Source: Lycocorax pyrrhopterus obiensis (Eukaryota; Chordata; Aves; Passeriformes; Paradisaeidae). From it: 64,000 nt of DNA. Shown here piece by piece: positions 10,801 to 21,500 of this stretch (its first letter is position 1; every line of letters starts with the position of its first letter). The position numbers were made by a program, and so were the translations under genes. The notes beneath the pieces are model-generated. The model ran no database searches. It was not told the origin of the DNA and saw only the letters and a list, made by a program, of their open reading frames with translations. Where the stretch lies: the NCBI GenBank assembly GCA_014706295.1, contig JACSVZ010000004.1, positions 949,972 to 1,013,971 of the forward strand. Reading direction: 5' to 3'.

Positions 10801-11117
10801 ACATGGAGCTGTGCTCCACGGAAAGACAATAAAGGGAGCAAGGTTTTGACTGGAATTGGTTCTCTCCTCATTTTTATATGCAGTGGGATTGGGTCTGAGA
10901 TCTTGTGTGAGTGAGGGATGTGCTTGATGGCCTTTAAAAATCAAGATTTTTTTTTTATAGGTACATTAACTTCTTTTTTTTTTTCCCCTCCCTCTCTCTG
11001 TATCAGGTGATGGGCATCTTACCCAGCCTGCTTGATGGTGACTGTTTTGTCAGGTCCAACTCCCTGTCTTCAGACATTGGGATATTGTTTGAGCTTGGCA
11101 TCACTTACAAGCGCAAT
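4891..11117 (+). CDS. NPHP1: Nephrocystin-1 (13 coding exons; 3' exons missing; two 1-bp frameshifts)
   Basis: Coding exons: 4891-4959, 5109-5172, 5890-5950, 6424-6560, 6894-7085, 7266-7367, 7846-7937, 8059-8098, 8380-8464, 9039-9133, 9691-9819, 10648-10722 and 11007-11117, all GT-AG. They total 1252 nt (about 417 codons); human nephrocystin-1 is 732 residues. The order is an N-terminal coiled coil (exons 1-4), an acidic stretch and SH3 domain (exons 5-6), a second acidic stretch (exon 7), then the nephrocystin homology region (exons 8-13; for example [38 protein letters not shown]). Nephrocystin-1 is a scaffold at the ciliary transition zone and cell junctions. It binds NPHP4 and other nephrocystins; loss causes juvenile nephronophthisis in humans. 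Exons 2 and 5 each need one extra base to keep frame. Every other exon keeps phase without stops. The gene runs into a sequence gap at 11871, and the exons for about the last 40% of the protein are not in the window. Confidence 0.95.
4982..5060. repeat. GC-rich minisatellite (GGTACCGGGGCT-like) in NPHP1 intron 1
   Basis: Imperfect copies of a roughly 12 bp GTACCGGGGC unit fill most of this 149 bp intron. It is a small GC-rich tandem repeat within the CpG island. Such tracts are prone to sequencing and assembly error. Confidence 0.65.
5109..5172 (+). other. NPHP1: NPHP1 exon 2 with a one-base deficit
   Basis: The acceptor (ttgcag) and donor (gag|gtgagg) are clear, but the exon is 64 nt. Exon 1 ends in phase 0 and exon 3 needs one base to finish a codon, so 65 nt are expected. 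The first part reads [14 protein letters not shown] in frame. The last part reads QREALRLR in the frame that joins exon 3, matching the family's R-C-x-Q-L-K junction. The deficit falls in or near the CCCCCGGG run at about 5141-5148. In the literal frame a TGA occurs at 5169-5171. Confidence 0.8.
5392..5752 (+). mobile_element. CR1 LINE 3'-end fragment
   Basis: Plus-strand CR1 with the usual landmarks: 'ctgaggaaagtctggag', 'gactgagaggggatctcag', 'tgcccagagatggtgtggag', then 'ggatgatctccagaggtc' and 'attccaaccccagccattct' at the 3' end. It occupies about half of NPHP1 intron 2. Confidence 0.88.
6894..7367 (+). other. NPHP1: NPHP1 exons 5-6: acidic segment and SH3 domain
   Basis: Exon 5 encodes a glutamate-rich run ([20 protein letters not shown]) followed by the first SH3 strand, [14 protein letters not shown]. 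Exon 6 continues with [19 protein letters not shown], with the SH3 WW pair, and ends with GLVPRTYLA, the conserved SH3 P-x-x-Y ending. In human NPHP1 this SH3 domain binds proline-rich partners such as p130Cas. Exon 5 is 192 nt where phase needs 193. One G is missing from the GGGG run near 7066-7069; with it the conserved GDLTFV follows, and without it a TAA ends the frame just past the donor. The exon 6 donor (GCG|gttggt) is weak but is the only phase-compatible one. Confidence 0.85.
7846..11117 (+). other. NPHP1: NPHP1 exons 7-13: second acidic segment and nephrocystin homology region
   Basis: Exon 7 reads [20 protein letters not shown] followed by [10 protein letters not shown]. Exon 8 reads [13 protein letters not shown]; exon 9 [20 protein letters not shown]. 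Exon 10 contains [19 protein letters not shown]; exon 11 [18 protein letters not shown] and [12 protein letters not shown]. Exon 12 contains [19 protein letters not shown]; exon 13 [17 protein letters not shown] and [15 protein letters not shown]. All are open, in phase and closely similar to human NPHP1. The introns at 8465-9038, 9134-9690, 9820-10647 and 10723-11006 hold no element I can name. Confidence 0.9.
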
Positions 11118-11870
11118 GTGAGTGTGGGAAGGTGCAGTGGAAATCGCTTCAAGTGCAGGTTTATAAAGGGAACCAGCTGTCCCTAGGTAGAGAATAGGAC
11201 TAGAGAATATCCCTCATTAGAGAACAGGATTAGAGAATAGGATTACCTGGAAGACCTACAGAAAGATGTTGAGAGACTTTTCACAAGGTCATGTAGTGAC
11301 AGGAGAAGGGGGAATGGCTTCCCACTGCCAGAGGGCAGAGATAGATGGGATTGGGAAGGAATTCTTCCCTGTGAGGGTGGAGAGGCCCTGGCACAGGGTG
11401 CCCAGAGCAGCTGTGGCTGCCCCATCCCTGGCAGTGTCCAAGGCCAGGTTGGACGGGCTTGGAGCAACCTGGGATAGTGGAAGGTGTCCCTGCCCATGGC
11501 AGGGGGTGGAATGAGATGATCCTTAAAATCCCTTCCAACGCAAACCATTCTGGGTTTCTCTGATTGGAGAATATCCCAACTTAGAGAATAAAAGTCCCTC
11601 TGACTCATGGACTTGAGTGTCCCTGTACCAACACTGAAATAACTTGTGCCAAAAATCCTATGTCATGGGATCACAATGGACCAGTTCTCTCTTCACTCCT
11701 GCAGTTTTCTGTGATTTATTTCAGACTAATGTCCTGTGCAGTTTGAAAACTAAAGTTTTAACTGTTTCAGCAGTATGGACAGTGGTTTCCAGCTCCAGTT
11801 TACACAGATAGAGCCTGTCCATCTGGGATATGCTGCTGGAAAGCACAACAGGTTGTAAGACAATAGATGT
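11118..11870. other. NPHP1: Sequence after NPHP1 exon 13 up to the gap
   Basis: A good donor (AAT|gtgagt) follows exon 13, so this is the start of an intron. It holds a CR1 fragment (11265-11562) and then about 300 bp without a recognisable exon, repeat or open frame. The next expected NPHP1 exon was looked for in all frames here and not found. Confidence 0.7.
11265..11562 (+). mobile_element. CR1 LINE 3'-end fragment
   Basis: Plus-strand CR1 3' part: 'gggaaggaattcttccctgt', 'gtgcccagagcagctgtggc', 'gtccaaggccaggttggacg', and an end reading 'gatgatccttaaaatccc' and ttccaa. It closely resembles the antisense copy at 1761-2325. Confidence 0.88.
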
Positions 11871-11970
11871 NNNNNNNNNNNNNNNNNNNNNNNNNNNNNN
11901 NNNNNNNNNNNNNNNNNNNNNNNNNNNNNNNNNNNNNNNNNNNNNNNNNNNNNNNNNNNNNNNNNNNNNN
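11871..11970. other. Assembly gap (100 N)
   Basis: Exactly 100 consecutive N, the common placeholder for a gap of unknown length. The sequence type changes completely across it, from NPHP1 intron to satellite, so physical adjacency of the two sides is not established. Confidence 0.99.
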
Positions 11971-13192
11971 AGAGCTCCAGGGACACTGACAATGTGAAAG
12001 GCATGCCAAGAGGAGCGCAACAATGCCCCAACCTTGCTCCCTCCTTTTCTTTCGCTATGGAACACGCCTCAGCCAAGTATTCCAGTTCCCTAGGTTAGGG
12101 TTAGGGTTATGCCTAGGGTTAGTGTCAGAAAACCACAAAGCCCAGAGCTCCAGGGACACTGACAATGAAAGGCATGCCAAGAGGAGGCAACAATGCCCCA
12201 ACCTTGCTCCCTCCTTTTCTTTCGCTATGGAACACGCTCAGCCCAAGTATTCCAGTTCCGCCTAGGGTTAGGGTTAGGGTTACACCTGGGTTGTTCAGAA
12301 AACCACAAAGCCCAGAGCTCCAGGGACATTGAATGCGAAAGGCATGCCAAAATAGTACAAAAATGGCCCCACTTATTCTCACCTTTTCTCTCTTCTCAGC
12401 ACTCACCGCAGCCCAATGCACTATTCAAGCTCCACCTGGGCTTAGCGTGAGAATTAATGCCTTGGGTTAGCGTTCAGAAAACCACAAAGCCCAGAGCTCC
12501 AGGGACACTGACAATGCAAAAGGCATGCCAAGAGGAGGCAACAATGCCCCAACCTTGCTCCTCCTTTTCGTTCGCTACGGAACACGACTCAGCCCAAGTA
12601 TTCCAGTTCCGCCTAGGGTTAGGGTTAGGGTTACGCCCAGGGTTAGTGTCCAGAAAAAGGCAAAGCCCAGAGCTCCAGGGATACTGACAATGCGAAAGGC
12701 ATGCCAAGAGGAGCGCAACAATGCCCCAACCTTGCTCCCTCCTTTCTTCGCTATGGAAAATGCCAGCCACAAGTATTCCAGTTCCGCCTAGGGTTAGGGT
12801 TAGGGTTACGCCTAGGGTTAGTTCAGAAAACCACAAAGCCCAGAGCTCCAGGGACACTGACAATGAAAGGCATGCCAAGAGGAGCGCAACAATGCCCCAA
12901 CCTTGCTCCCTTCTTTTCTTTCGCTATGGAACACGCCTCAGCCAAGTATCCAGTTCCACATAGGGTTAGGGTTAGGGTTACGCCTAGGGTTAGCATCCAG
13001 AAAACCACAAAGCCCAGAGCTCCAGGGACACTGACAATGTGAAAGGCATGCCAAGAGGAGCGCAACAATGCCCCAACCTTGCTCCCTTCTTTTCTTTCGC
13101 TATGGAACACGCCTCAGCCCAAGTATTCCAGTTCCACATAGGGTTAGGGTTAGGGTTACGCCTAGGGTTAGCATCCAGAAAACCACAAAGCC

Positions 13193-13370
13193 CAGAGCTC
13201 CAGAGACACTGACAATGTGAAAGGCATGCCAAGAGGAGCGCAACAATGCCCCAACCTTGCTCCCTTCTTTTCTTTCGCTATGGAACACGCCTCAGCCCAA
13301 GTATTCCAGTTCCACATAGGGTTAGGGTTAGGGTTACGCCTAGGGTTAGTGTCCAGAAAACCACAAAGCC
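13193..13370 (+). repeat. Reference class A monomer (178 bp)
   Basis: A typical class A unit, counted from CAGAGCTC to the next CAGAGCTC. It carries the palindrome GGCATGCC, a pyrimidine-rich stretch ending CTTTCGCTATGG, and the telomere-like tract. Subtypes differ mainly just before the tract (CCTAGGG, CATAGGG, CCTACGG) and in the linker after it (ACGCCTAGGG, ATGCCTAGGG, ACGCCCAGGG). One subtype has CCATTTAAGCCTAAGG and a TTCGGG variant in the tract (for example 18791-18968). Confidence 0.92.
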
Positions 13371-15609
13371 CAGAGCTCCAGGGACACTGACAATGCAAAA
13401 GGCATGCCAAGAGGAGCGCAACAATGCCCCAACCTTGCTCCCTCCTTTTCTTTCGCTATGGAACACGCCTCAGCCCAAGTATTCCAGTTCCGCCTAGGGT
13501 TAGGGTTAGGGTTACGCCTAGGGTTAGTGTCCAGAAAACCACAAAGCCCAGAGCTCCAGGGATACTGACAATGTGAAAGGCATGCCAAGAGGAGCGCAAC
13601 AATGCCCCAACCTTGCTCCCTCCTTTTCTTTCGCTATGGAACACGCCTCAGCCCAAGTATTCCAGTTCCGCCTAGGGTTAGGGTTAGGGTTATGCCTAGG
13701 GTTAGCGTTCGAAAACCACAAAGCCCAGAGCTCCAGGGACACTGACAATGAAAGGCATGCCAAGAGGAGCACAACAATGCCCCAACCTTGCTCCCTCCTT
13801 TCTTTCGCTATGGAACATGCTTCAGCCGAAGTATCCATTTAAGCCTAAGGTTAGGGTTCGGGTTATGCCTCGGGTTAGCGTTCCAGAAAACCACAAAGCC
13901 CAGAGCTCCAGGGACACTGACAATGTGAAAGGCATGCCAAGAGGAGGGCAACTGCGCCCCAACCTTGCTTCCCTCTTTTCCTTTCGCTATGGAAAATCGC
14001 CTCAGCCCAAGTATTCCAGTTCCGCCTAGGGTTAGGGTTAGGGTTACACCTAGGGTTAGTGTCCAGAAAACCAACAAAGCCCAGAGCACCAGAGACATTG
14101 ACATTGCGAAGGGCATGCCAAAAGAGTACAAAAATGGCCCCACTTTGTTCTCACCTTTTTCTCTCTTCTCAGCACTCACCCGGCCCAATGCACTATTCAA
14201 GCTCCACCTGGGCTTAGCGTGAGAATAATTACTAGGGTTAACGTTAGGGTTATGCCTTGGGTTAGCTTACAGAAAACCACAAAGCCCAGAGCTCCAGGGA
14301 CACTGACAATGTGAAAGGCATGCCAAGAGGAGCGCAACAATGCCCCAACCTTGCTCCCTCCTTTTCGTTCGCTACGGAACACGACTCAGCCCAAGTATTC
14401 CAGTTCCGCCTACGGTTAGGGTTAGGGTTACGCCCAGGGTTAGTGTCCAGAAAAAGGCAAAGCCCAGAGCTCCAGGGATACTGACAATGCGAAAGGCATG
14501 CCAAGAGGAGCGCAACAATGCCCCAACCTTGCTCCCTCCTTTTCTTTCGCTATGGAAAATGCTGCAGCACAAGTATTCCAGTTCCGCCTAGGGTTAGGGT
14601 TAGGGTTACGCCTAGGGTTAGCATCCAGAAAACCACAAAGCCCAGAGCTACAGAGACACTGAAAATGTGAAAGGCATGCCAAGAGGAGCGCAACAATGCC
14701 CCAACCTTGCTCCCCTTCTTTTCTTTCGCTATGGAACACGCCTCAGCCCAAGTATTCCAGTTCCACATAGGGTTAGGGTTAGGGTTACGCCTAGGGTTAG
14801 TGTCCAGAAAACCACAAAGCCCACAGCTCCAGGGACACTGACAATGTGAAAGGCATGCCAAGAGGAGCGCGACAATGCCCCAACATTGCTCCCTCCTTTT
14901 TTGTCACTATGGAACACGCCTCAGCCCAAGTATTCCAGTTCCACCTAGGGTTAGGGTTAGGGTTATGCCTTGGGTTAGCATACAGAAAACCACAAAGCCC
15001 AGAGCTCCAGGGACACTGACAATGTGAAAGGCATGCCAAGAGGAGCGCAACAATGCCCCAACCTTGCTCCCTCCTTTCGTTCGCTACGGAACACGACTCA
15101 GCCCAAGTATTCCAGTTCCGCCTACGGTTAGGGTTAGGGTTACGCCCAGGGTTAGTGTCCAGAAAAAGGCAAAGCCCAGAGCTCCAGGGATACTGACAAT
15201 GCGAAAGGCATGCCAAGAGGAGCGCAACAAGGCCCCAACCTTGCTCCCTCCTTTTCTTTCACTATGGAAAATGCTGCAGCACAAGTATTCCAGTTCCGCC
15301 TAGGGTTAGGGTTAGGGTTACGCCTAGGGTTAGCGTTCAGAAAACCACAAAACCCAGGGCTCCAGGGACACTGACAATGCAAAAGGCATGCCAAGAGGAG
15401 GGCAACTGCACCCCAACCGTGCTCCCTCCTTTTCTTTCGCTATGGAACACGCTTCAGCCGAAGTATACCATTTAAGCGTAAGGTTAGGGTTCGGGTTATG
15501 CCTCGGCTTCGCGTTCAGAAAACCACAAAGCCCAGAGCTCCAGGGACACTGACAATGTGAAAGGCATGCCAAGAGGAGGGCAACTGCGCCCCAAACCTTG
15601 CTCCCTCCT

Positions 15610-18509
15610 TTTCTTTCGCTACGGAACACGACTCAGCCCATGTATTCCAGTTCCGCCTAGGGTTAGGGTTAGGGTTACACCTGGGGTTGGGTTCAGAAAA
15701 CCACAAAGCCCAGAGCTCCAGAGACATTGACATTGCGAAGGGCATGCCAAAATAGTACAAAAATGGCCCCACTTTATTCTCACCTTTTCTCTCTTCTCAG
15801 CACTCACCGCAGCCCAATGCACTATTCAAGCTCCACCTGGGCTTAGCGTGAGAATAATGCCTAGGGTTAGGGTTTGGGTTATGCCTTGGGTTAGCGTTCA
15901 GAAAACCACAAAGCCCAGAGCTCCAGGGACACTGACAATGCAAAAGGCATGCCAAGAGGAGAGCAACAATGCCCCAACCTTGCTCCCTCCTTTTCGTTCG
16001 CTACGGAACACGACTCAGCCCAAGTATTCCAGTTCCGCCTACGGTTAGGGTTAGGGTTACGCCCAGGGTTAGTGTCCAGAAAAAGGCAAAGCCCAGAGCT
16101 CCAGGGATACTGACAATGCGAAAGGCATGCCAAGAGGAGCGCAACAATGCCCCAACCTTGCTCCCTCCTTTCCGTTCGCTATGGAAAATGCCGCGGCACA
16201 AGTATTCCAGTTCCGCCTAGGGTTAGGGTTAGGGTTATGCCTAGGGTTAGCGTTCAGAAAACCACAAAGCCCAGAGCTCCAGGGACACTGACAATGCAAA
16301 AGGCATGCCAAGAGGAGAGCAACAATGCCCCAACCTTGCTCCCTTCTTTTCTTTCGCTATGGAACACGCCTCAGCCCAAGTATACCAGTTCCACATAGGG
16401 TTAGGGTTAGGGTTACGCCTAGGGTTAGCATCCAGAAAACCACAAAGCCCAGAGCTCCAGGGACACTGACAATGTGAAAGGCATGCCAAGAGGAGCGCAA
16501 CAATGCCCCAACCTTGCTCCCTTCTTTTCTTTCGCTATGGAACACGCCGCAGCCCAAGTATTCCAGTTCCACATAGGGTTAGGGTTAGGGTTACGCCTAG
16601 GGTTAGCATCCAGAAAACCACAAAGCCCAGAGCTCCAGAGACACTGACAATGTGAAAGGTATGCCAAGAGGAGCACAACAATGCCCCAACCTTGCTCCCT
16701 TCTTTTCTTTCGCTATGGAACACGCCTCAGCCCAAGTATTCCAGTTCCACATAGGGTTAGGGTTAGGGTTACGCCTAGGGTTAGCATCCAGAAAACCACA
16801 AAGCCCAGAGCTCCAGAGACACTGAAAATGTGAAAGGCATGCCAAGAGGAGCGCAACAATGCCCCAACCTTGCTCCCTTCTTTTCTTTCGCTATGGAACA
16901 CGCCTCAGCCCAAGTATTCCAGTTCCACATAGGGTTAGGGTTAGGGTTATGCCTAGGGTTAGTGTCCAGAAAACCACAAAGCCCAGAGCTCCAGGGACAC
17001 TGACAATGCAAAAGGCATGCCAAGAGGAGCGCAACAATGCCCCAACCTTGCTCCCTCCTTTTCTTTCGCTACGGAACACGACTCAGCCCATGTATTCCAG
17101 TTCCGCCTAGGGTTAGGGTTAGGGTTACACCTGGGGTTGGGTTCAGAAAACCACAAAGCCCAGAGCTCCAGAGACATTGACATTGCGAAGGGCATGCCAA
17201 AATAGTACAAAAATGGCCCCACTTTATTCTCACCTTTTCTCTCTTCTCAGCACTCACCGCAGCCCAATGCACTATTCAAGCTCCACCTGGGCTTAGCGTG
17301 AGAATAATGCCTAGGGTTAGGGTTTGGGTTATGCCTTGGGTTAGCGTTCAGAAAACCACAAAGCCCAGAGCTCCAGGGACACTGACAATGCAAAAGGCAT
17401 GCCAAGAGGAGAGCAACAATGCCCCAACCTTGCTCCCTCCTTTTCGTTCGCTACGGAACACGACTCAGCCCAAGTATTCCAGTTCCGCCTACGGTTAGGG
17501 TTAGGGTTACGCCCAGGGTTAGTGTCCAGAAAAAGGCAAAGCCCAGAGCTCCAGGGATACTGACAATGCGAAAGGCATGCCAAGAGGAGCGCAACAATGC
17601 CCCAACCTTGCTCCCTCCTTTCCGTTCGCTATGGAAAATGCCGCGGCACAAGTATTCCAGTTCCGCCTAGGGTTAGGGTTAGGGTTATGCCTAGGGTTAG
17701 CGTTCAGAAAACCACAAAGCCCAGAGCTCCAGGGACACTGACAATGCAAAAGGCATGCCAAGAGGAGAGCAACAATGCCCCAACCTTGCTCCCTTCTTTT
17801 CTTTCGCTATGGAACACGCCTCAGCCCAAGTATACCAGTTCCACATAGGGTTAGGGTTAGGGTTACGCCTAGGGTTAGCATCCAGAAAACCACAAAGCCC
17901 AGAGCTCCAGGGACACTGACAATGTGAAAGGCATGCCAAGAGGAGCGCAACAATGCCCCAACCTTGCTCTCTTCTTTTCTTTCGCTATGGAACACGCCGC
18001 AGCCCAAGTATTCCAGTTCCACATAGGGTTAGGGTTAGGGTTACGCCTAGGGTTAGCATCCAGAAAACCACAAAGCCCAGAGCTCCAGAGACACTGACAA
18101 TGTGAAAGGTATGCCAAGAGGAGCACAACAATGCCCCAACCTTGCTCCCTTCTTTTCTTTCGCTATGGAACACGCCTCAGCCCAAGTATTCCAGTTCCAC
18201 ATAGGGTTAGGGTTAGGGTTACGCCTAGGGTTAGCATCCAGAAAACCACAAAGCCCAGAGCTCCAGAGACACTGAAAATGTGAAAGGCATGCCAAGAGGA
18301 GCGCAACAATGCCCCAACCTTGCTCCCTTCTTTTCTTTCGCTATGGAACACGCCTCAGCCCAAGTATTCCAGTTCCACATAGGGTTAGGGTTAGGGTTAT
18401 GCCTAGGGTTAGTGTCCAGAAAACCACAAAGCCCAGAGCTCCAGGGACACTGACAATGCAAAAGGCATGCCAAGAGGAGCGCAACAATGCCCCAACCTTG
18501 CTCCCTCCT
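15610..18509 (+). repeat. 1450 bp higher-order unit, two tandem copies
   Basis: 15610-17059 and 17060-18509 are nearly identical at an offset of 1450 bp, which equals seven 178 bp monomers plus one B unit of about 204 bp. The copies share the same diagnostic variants in order, for example CCATGTATTCC, CCGCGGCAC, and AAGGTATGCC followed by GAGCACAAC. Only scattered single-base differences were seen. Confidence 0.85.
17161..17365 (+). repeat. Reference class B monomer (205 bp)
   Basis: This unit shares the start (CAGAGCTCCAGAGACATTGA) and the AAGGGCATGCC element with class A. It then reads AAAATAGTACAAAAATGG, a CTTTTCTCTCTTCTCAG polypyrimidine-AG stretch, CCCAATGCACTATTCAAG, and an extra segment (GGGCTTAGCGTGAGAATAAT) before a shorter, degenerate telomeric tract (GGGTTAGGGTTTGGG). 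The 27 bp length difference from class A is accounted for by that extra segment. Other B units occur every few monomers along the array. Confidence 0.9.
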
Positions 18510-21500
18510 TTTCTTTCGCTATGGAACACGCCTCAGCCCAAGTATTCCAGTTCCGCCTACGGTTAGGGTTCGGGTTACGCCCAGGGTTAGTGTCCAGACA
18601 AAGGACAAAGCCCAGAGCTCCAGGGATACTGACAATGTGAAAGGCAGGCCAAGAGGAGGGCAACTGCGCCCCAACCTTGCTCCCTCCTTTTCTTTCGCTA
18701 TGGAACACGCCTCAGCCCAAGTATTCCAGTTCCGCCTAGGGTTAGGGTTAGGGTTACGCCTAGGGTTAGCGTTCGCAAAACCACAAAGCCCAGAGCTCCA
18801 GGGACACTGACAATGCAAAAGGCATGCCAAGAGGAGCACAACAATGCCCCAACCTTGCTCCCTCCTTTCCTTTCGCTATGGAACACGCTTCAGCCGAAGT
18901 ATACCATTTAAGCCTAAGGTTAGGGTTCGGGTTATGCCTCGGGTTAGCGTTCCGAAAACCACAAAGCTCAGAGCTCCAGGGACACTGACAATGTGAAAGG
19001 CATGCCAAGAGGAGGGCAACTGCGCCCCAACCTTGCTCCCTCCTTTCCTTTCGCTATGGAAAATGCCTCAGCCCAAGTATTCCAGTTCCGCCTAGGGTTA
19101 GGGTTAGGGTTACACCTAGGGTTAGTGTCCAGAAAACCACAAAGCCCAGAGCACCAGAGACATTGACATTGCGAAGGGCATGCCAAAAGAGTACAAAAAT
19201 GGCCCAACTTTGTTCTCACTTTTTCTCTCTTCTCAGCACTCACCTCGGCCCAATGCACTATTCAAGCTCCACCTGGGCTTAGCGTGAGAATAATTACTAG
19301 GGTTAACGTTAGGGTTATGCCTTGGGTTAGCTTACAGAAAACCACAAAGCCCAGAGCTCCAGGGACACTGACAATGTGAAAGGCATGCCAAGAGGAGCGC
19401 AACAATGCCCCAACCTTGCTCCCTCCTTTTCGTTCGCTACGGAACACGACTCAGCCCAAGTATTCCAGTTCCGCCTACGGTTAGGGTTAGGGTTACGCCC
19501 AGGGTTAGTGTCCAGAAAAAGGCAAAGCCCAGAGCTCCAGGGATACTGACAATGCGAAAGGCATGCCAAGAGGAGCGCAACAATGCCCCAACCTTGCTCC
19601 CTCCTTTTCTTTCGCTATGGAAAATGCTGCAGCACAAGTATTCCAGTTCCGCCTAGGGTTAGGGTTAGGGTTACGCCTAGGGTTAGCATCCAGAAAACCA
19701 CAAAGCCCAGAGCTACAGAGACACTGAAAATGTGAAAGGCATGCCAAGAGGAGCGCAACAATGCCCCAACCTTGCTCCCTTCTTTTCTTTCGCTATGGAA
19801 CACGCCTCAGCCCAAGTATTCCAGTTCCACATAGGGTTAGGGTTAGGGTTACGCCTAGGGTTAGTGTCCAGAAAACCACAAAGCCCACAGCTCCAGGGAC
19901 ACTGACAATGTGAAAGGCATGCCAAGAGGAGCGCGACAATGCCCCAACATTGCTCCCTCCTTTTTTGTCACTATGGAACACGCCTCAGCCCAAGTATTCC
20001 AGTTCCACCTAGGGTTAGGGTTAGGGTTATGCCTTGGGTTAGCATACAGAAAACCACAAAGCCCAGAGCTCCAGGGACACTGACAATGTGAAAGGCATGC
20101 CAAGAGGAGCGCAACAATGCCCCAACCTTGCTCCCTCCTTTTCGTTCGCTACGGAACACGACTCAGCCCAAGTATTCCAGTTCCGCCTACGGTTAGGGTT
20201 AGGGTTACGCCCAGGGTTAGTGTCCAGAAAAAGGCAAAGCCCAGAGCTCCAGGGATACTGACAATGCGAAAGGCATGCCAAGAGGAGCGCAACAAGGCCC
20301 CAACCTTGCTCCCTCCTTTTCTTTCACTATGGAAAATGCTGCCGCACAAGTATTCCAGTTCCGCCTAGGGTTAGGGTTAGGGTTACGCCTAGGGTTAGCG
20401 TTCAGAAAACCACAAAACCCAGGGCTCCAGGGACACTGACAATGCAAAAGGCATGCCAAGAGGAGGGCAACTGCACCCCAACCGTGCTCCCTCCTTTTCT
20501 TTCGCTATGGAACACGCTTCAGCCGAAGTATACCATTTAAGCGTAAGGTTAGGGTTCGGGTTATGCCTCGGCTTCGCGTTCAGAAAACCACAAAGCCCAG
20601 AGCTCCAGGGACACTGACAATGTGAAAGGCATGCCAAGAGGAGGGCAACTGCGCCCCAACCTTGCTCCCTCCTTTTCTTTCGCTACGGAACACGACTCAG
20701 CCCATGTATTCCAGTTCCGCCTAGGGTTAGGGTTAGGGTTACACCTGGGGTTGGGTTCAGAAAACCACAAAGCCCAGAGCTCCAGAGACATTGACATTGC
20801 GAAGGGCATGCCAAAATAGTACAAAAATGGCCCCACTTTATTCTCACCTTTTCTCTCTTCTCAGCACTCACCGCAGCCCAATGCACTATTCAAGCTCCAC
20901 CTGGGCTTAGCGTGAGAATAATGCCTAGGGTTAGGGTTTGGGTTATGCCTTGGGTTAGCGTTCAGAAAACCACAAAGCCCAGAGCTCCAGGGACACTGAC
21001 AATGCAAAAGGCATGCCAAGAGGAGAGCAACAATGCCCCAACCTTGCTCCCTCCTTTTCGTTCGCTACGGAACACGACTCAGCCCAAGTATTCCAGTTCC
21101 GCCTACGGTTAGGGTTAGGGTTACGCCCAGGGTTAGTGTCCAGAAAAAGGCAAAGCCCAGAGCTCCAGGGATACTGACAATGCGAAAGGCATGCCAAGAG
21201 GAGCGCAACAATGCCCCAACCTTGCTCCCTCCTTTCCGTTCGCTATGGAAAATGCCGCGGCACAAGTATTCCAGTTCCGCCTAGGGTTAGGGTTAGGGTT
21301 ATGCCTAGGGTTAGCGTTCAGAAAACCACAAAGCCCAGAGCTCCAGGGACACTGACAATGCAAAAGGCATGCCAAGAGGAGAGCAACAATGCCCCAACCT
21401 TGCTCCCTTCTTTTCTTTCGCTATGGAACACGCCTCAGCCCAAGTATACCAGTTCCACATAGGGTTAGGGTTAGGGTTATGCCTAGGGTTAGCATCCAGA

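Noticed and set aside
11563..11870. A further NPHP1 exon before the gap
   Set aside because: No frame here resembles the sequence expected after exon 13, and no acceptor-exon-donor set gives a compatible phase.
13280..13300. Possible CENP-B box at TTTCGCTATGGAACACG, which might suggest a centromeric satellite
   Set aside because: TTCG and GGAA are present, but the spacing is two bases too long and the CGGG core is absent. The telomeric tract fits a subtelomeric role better.
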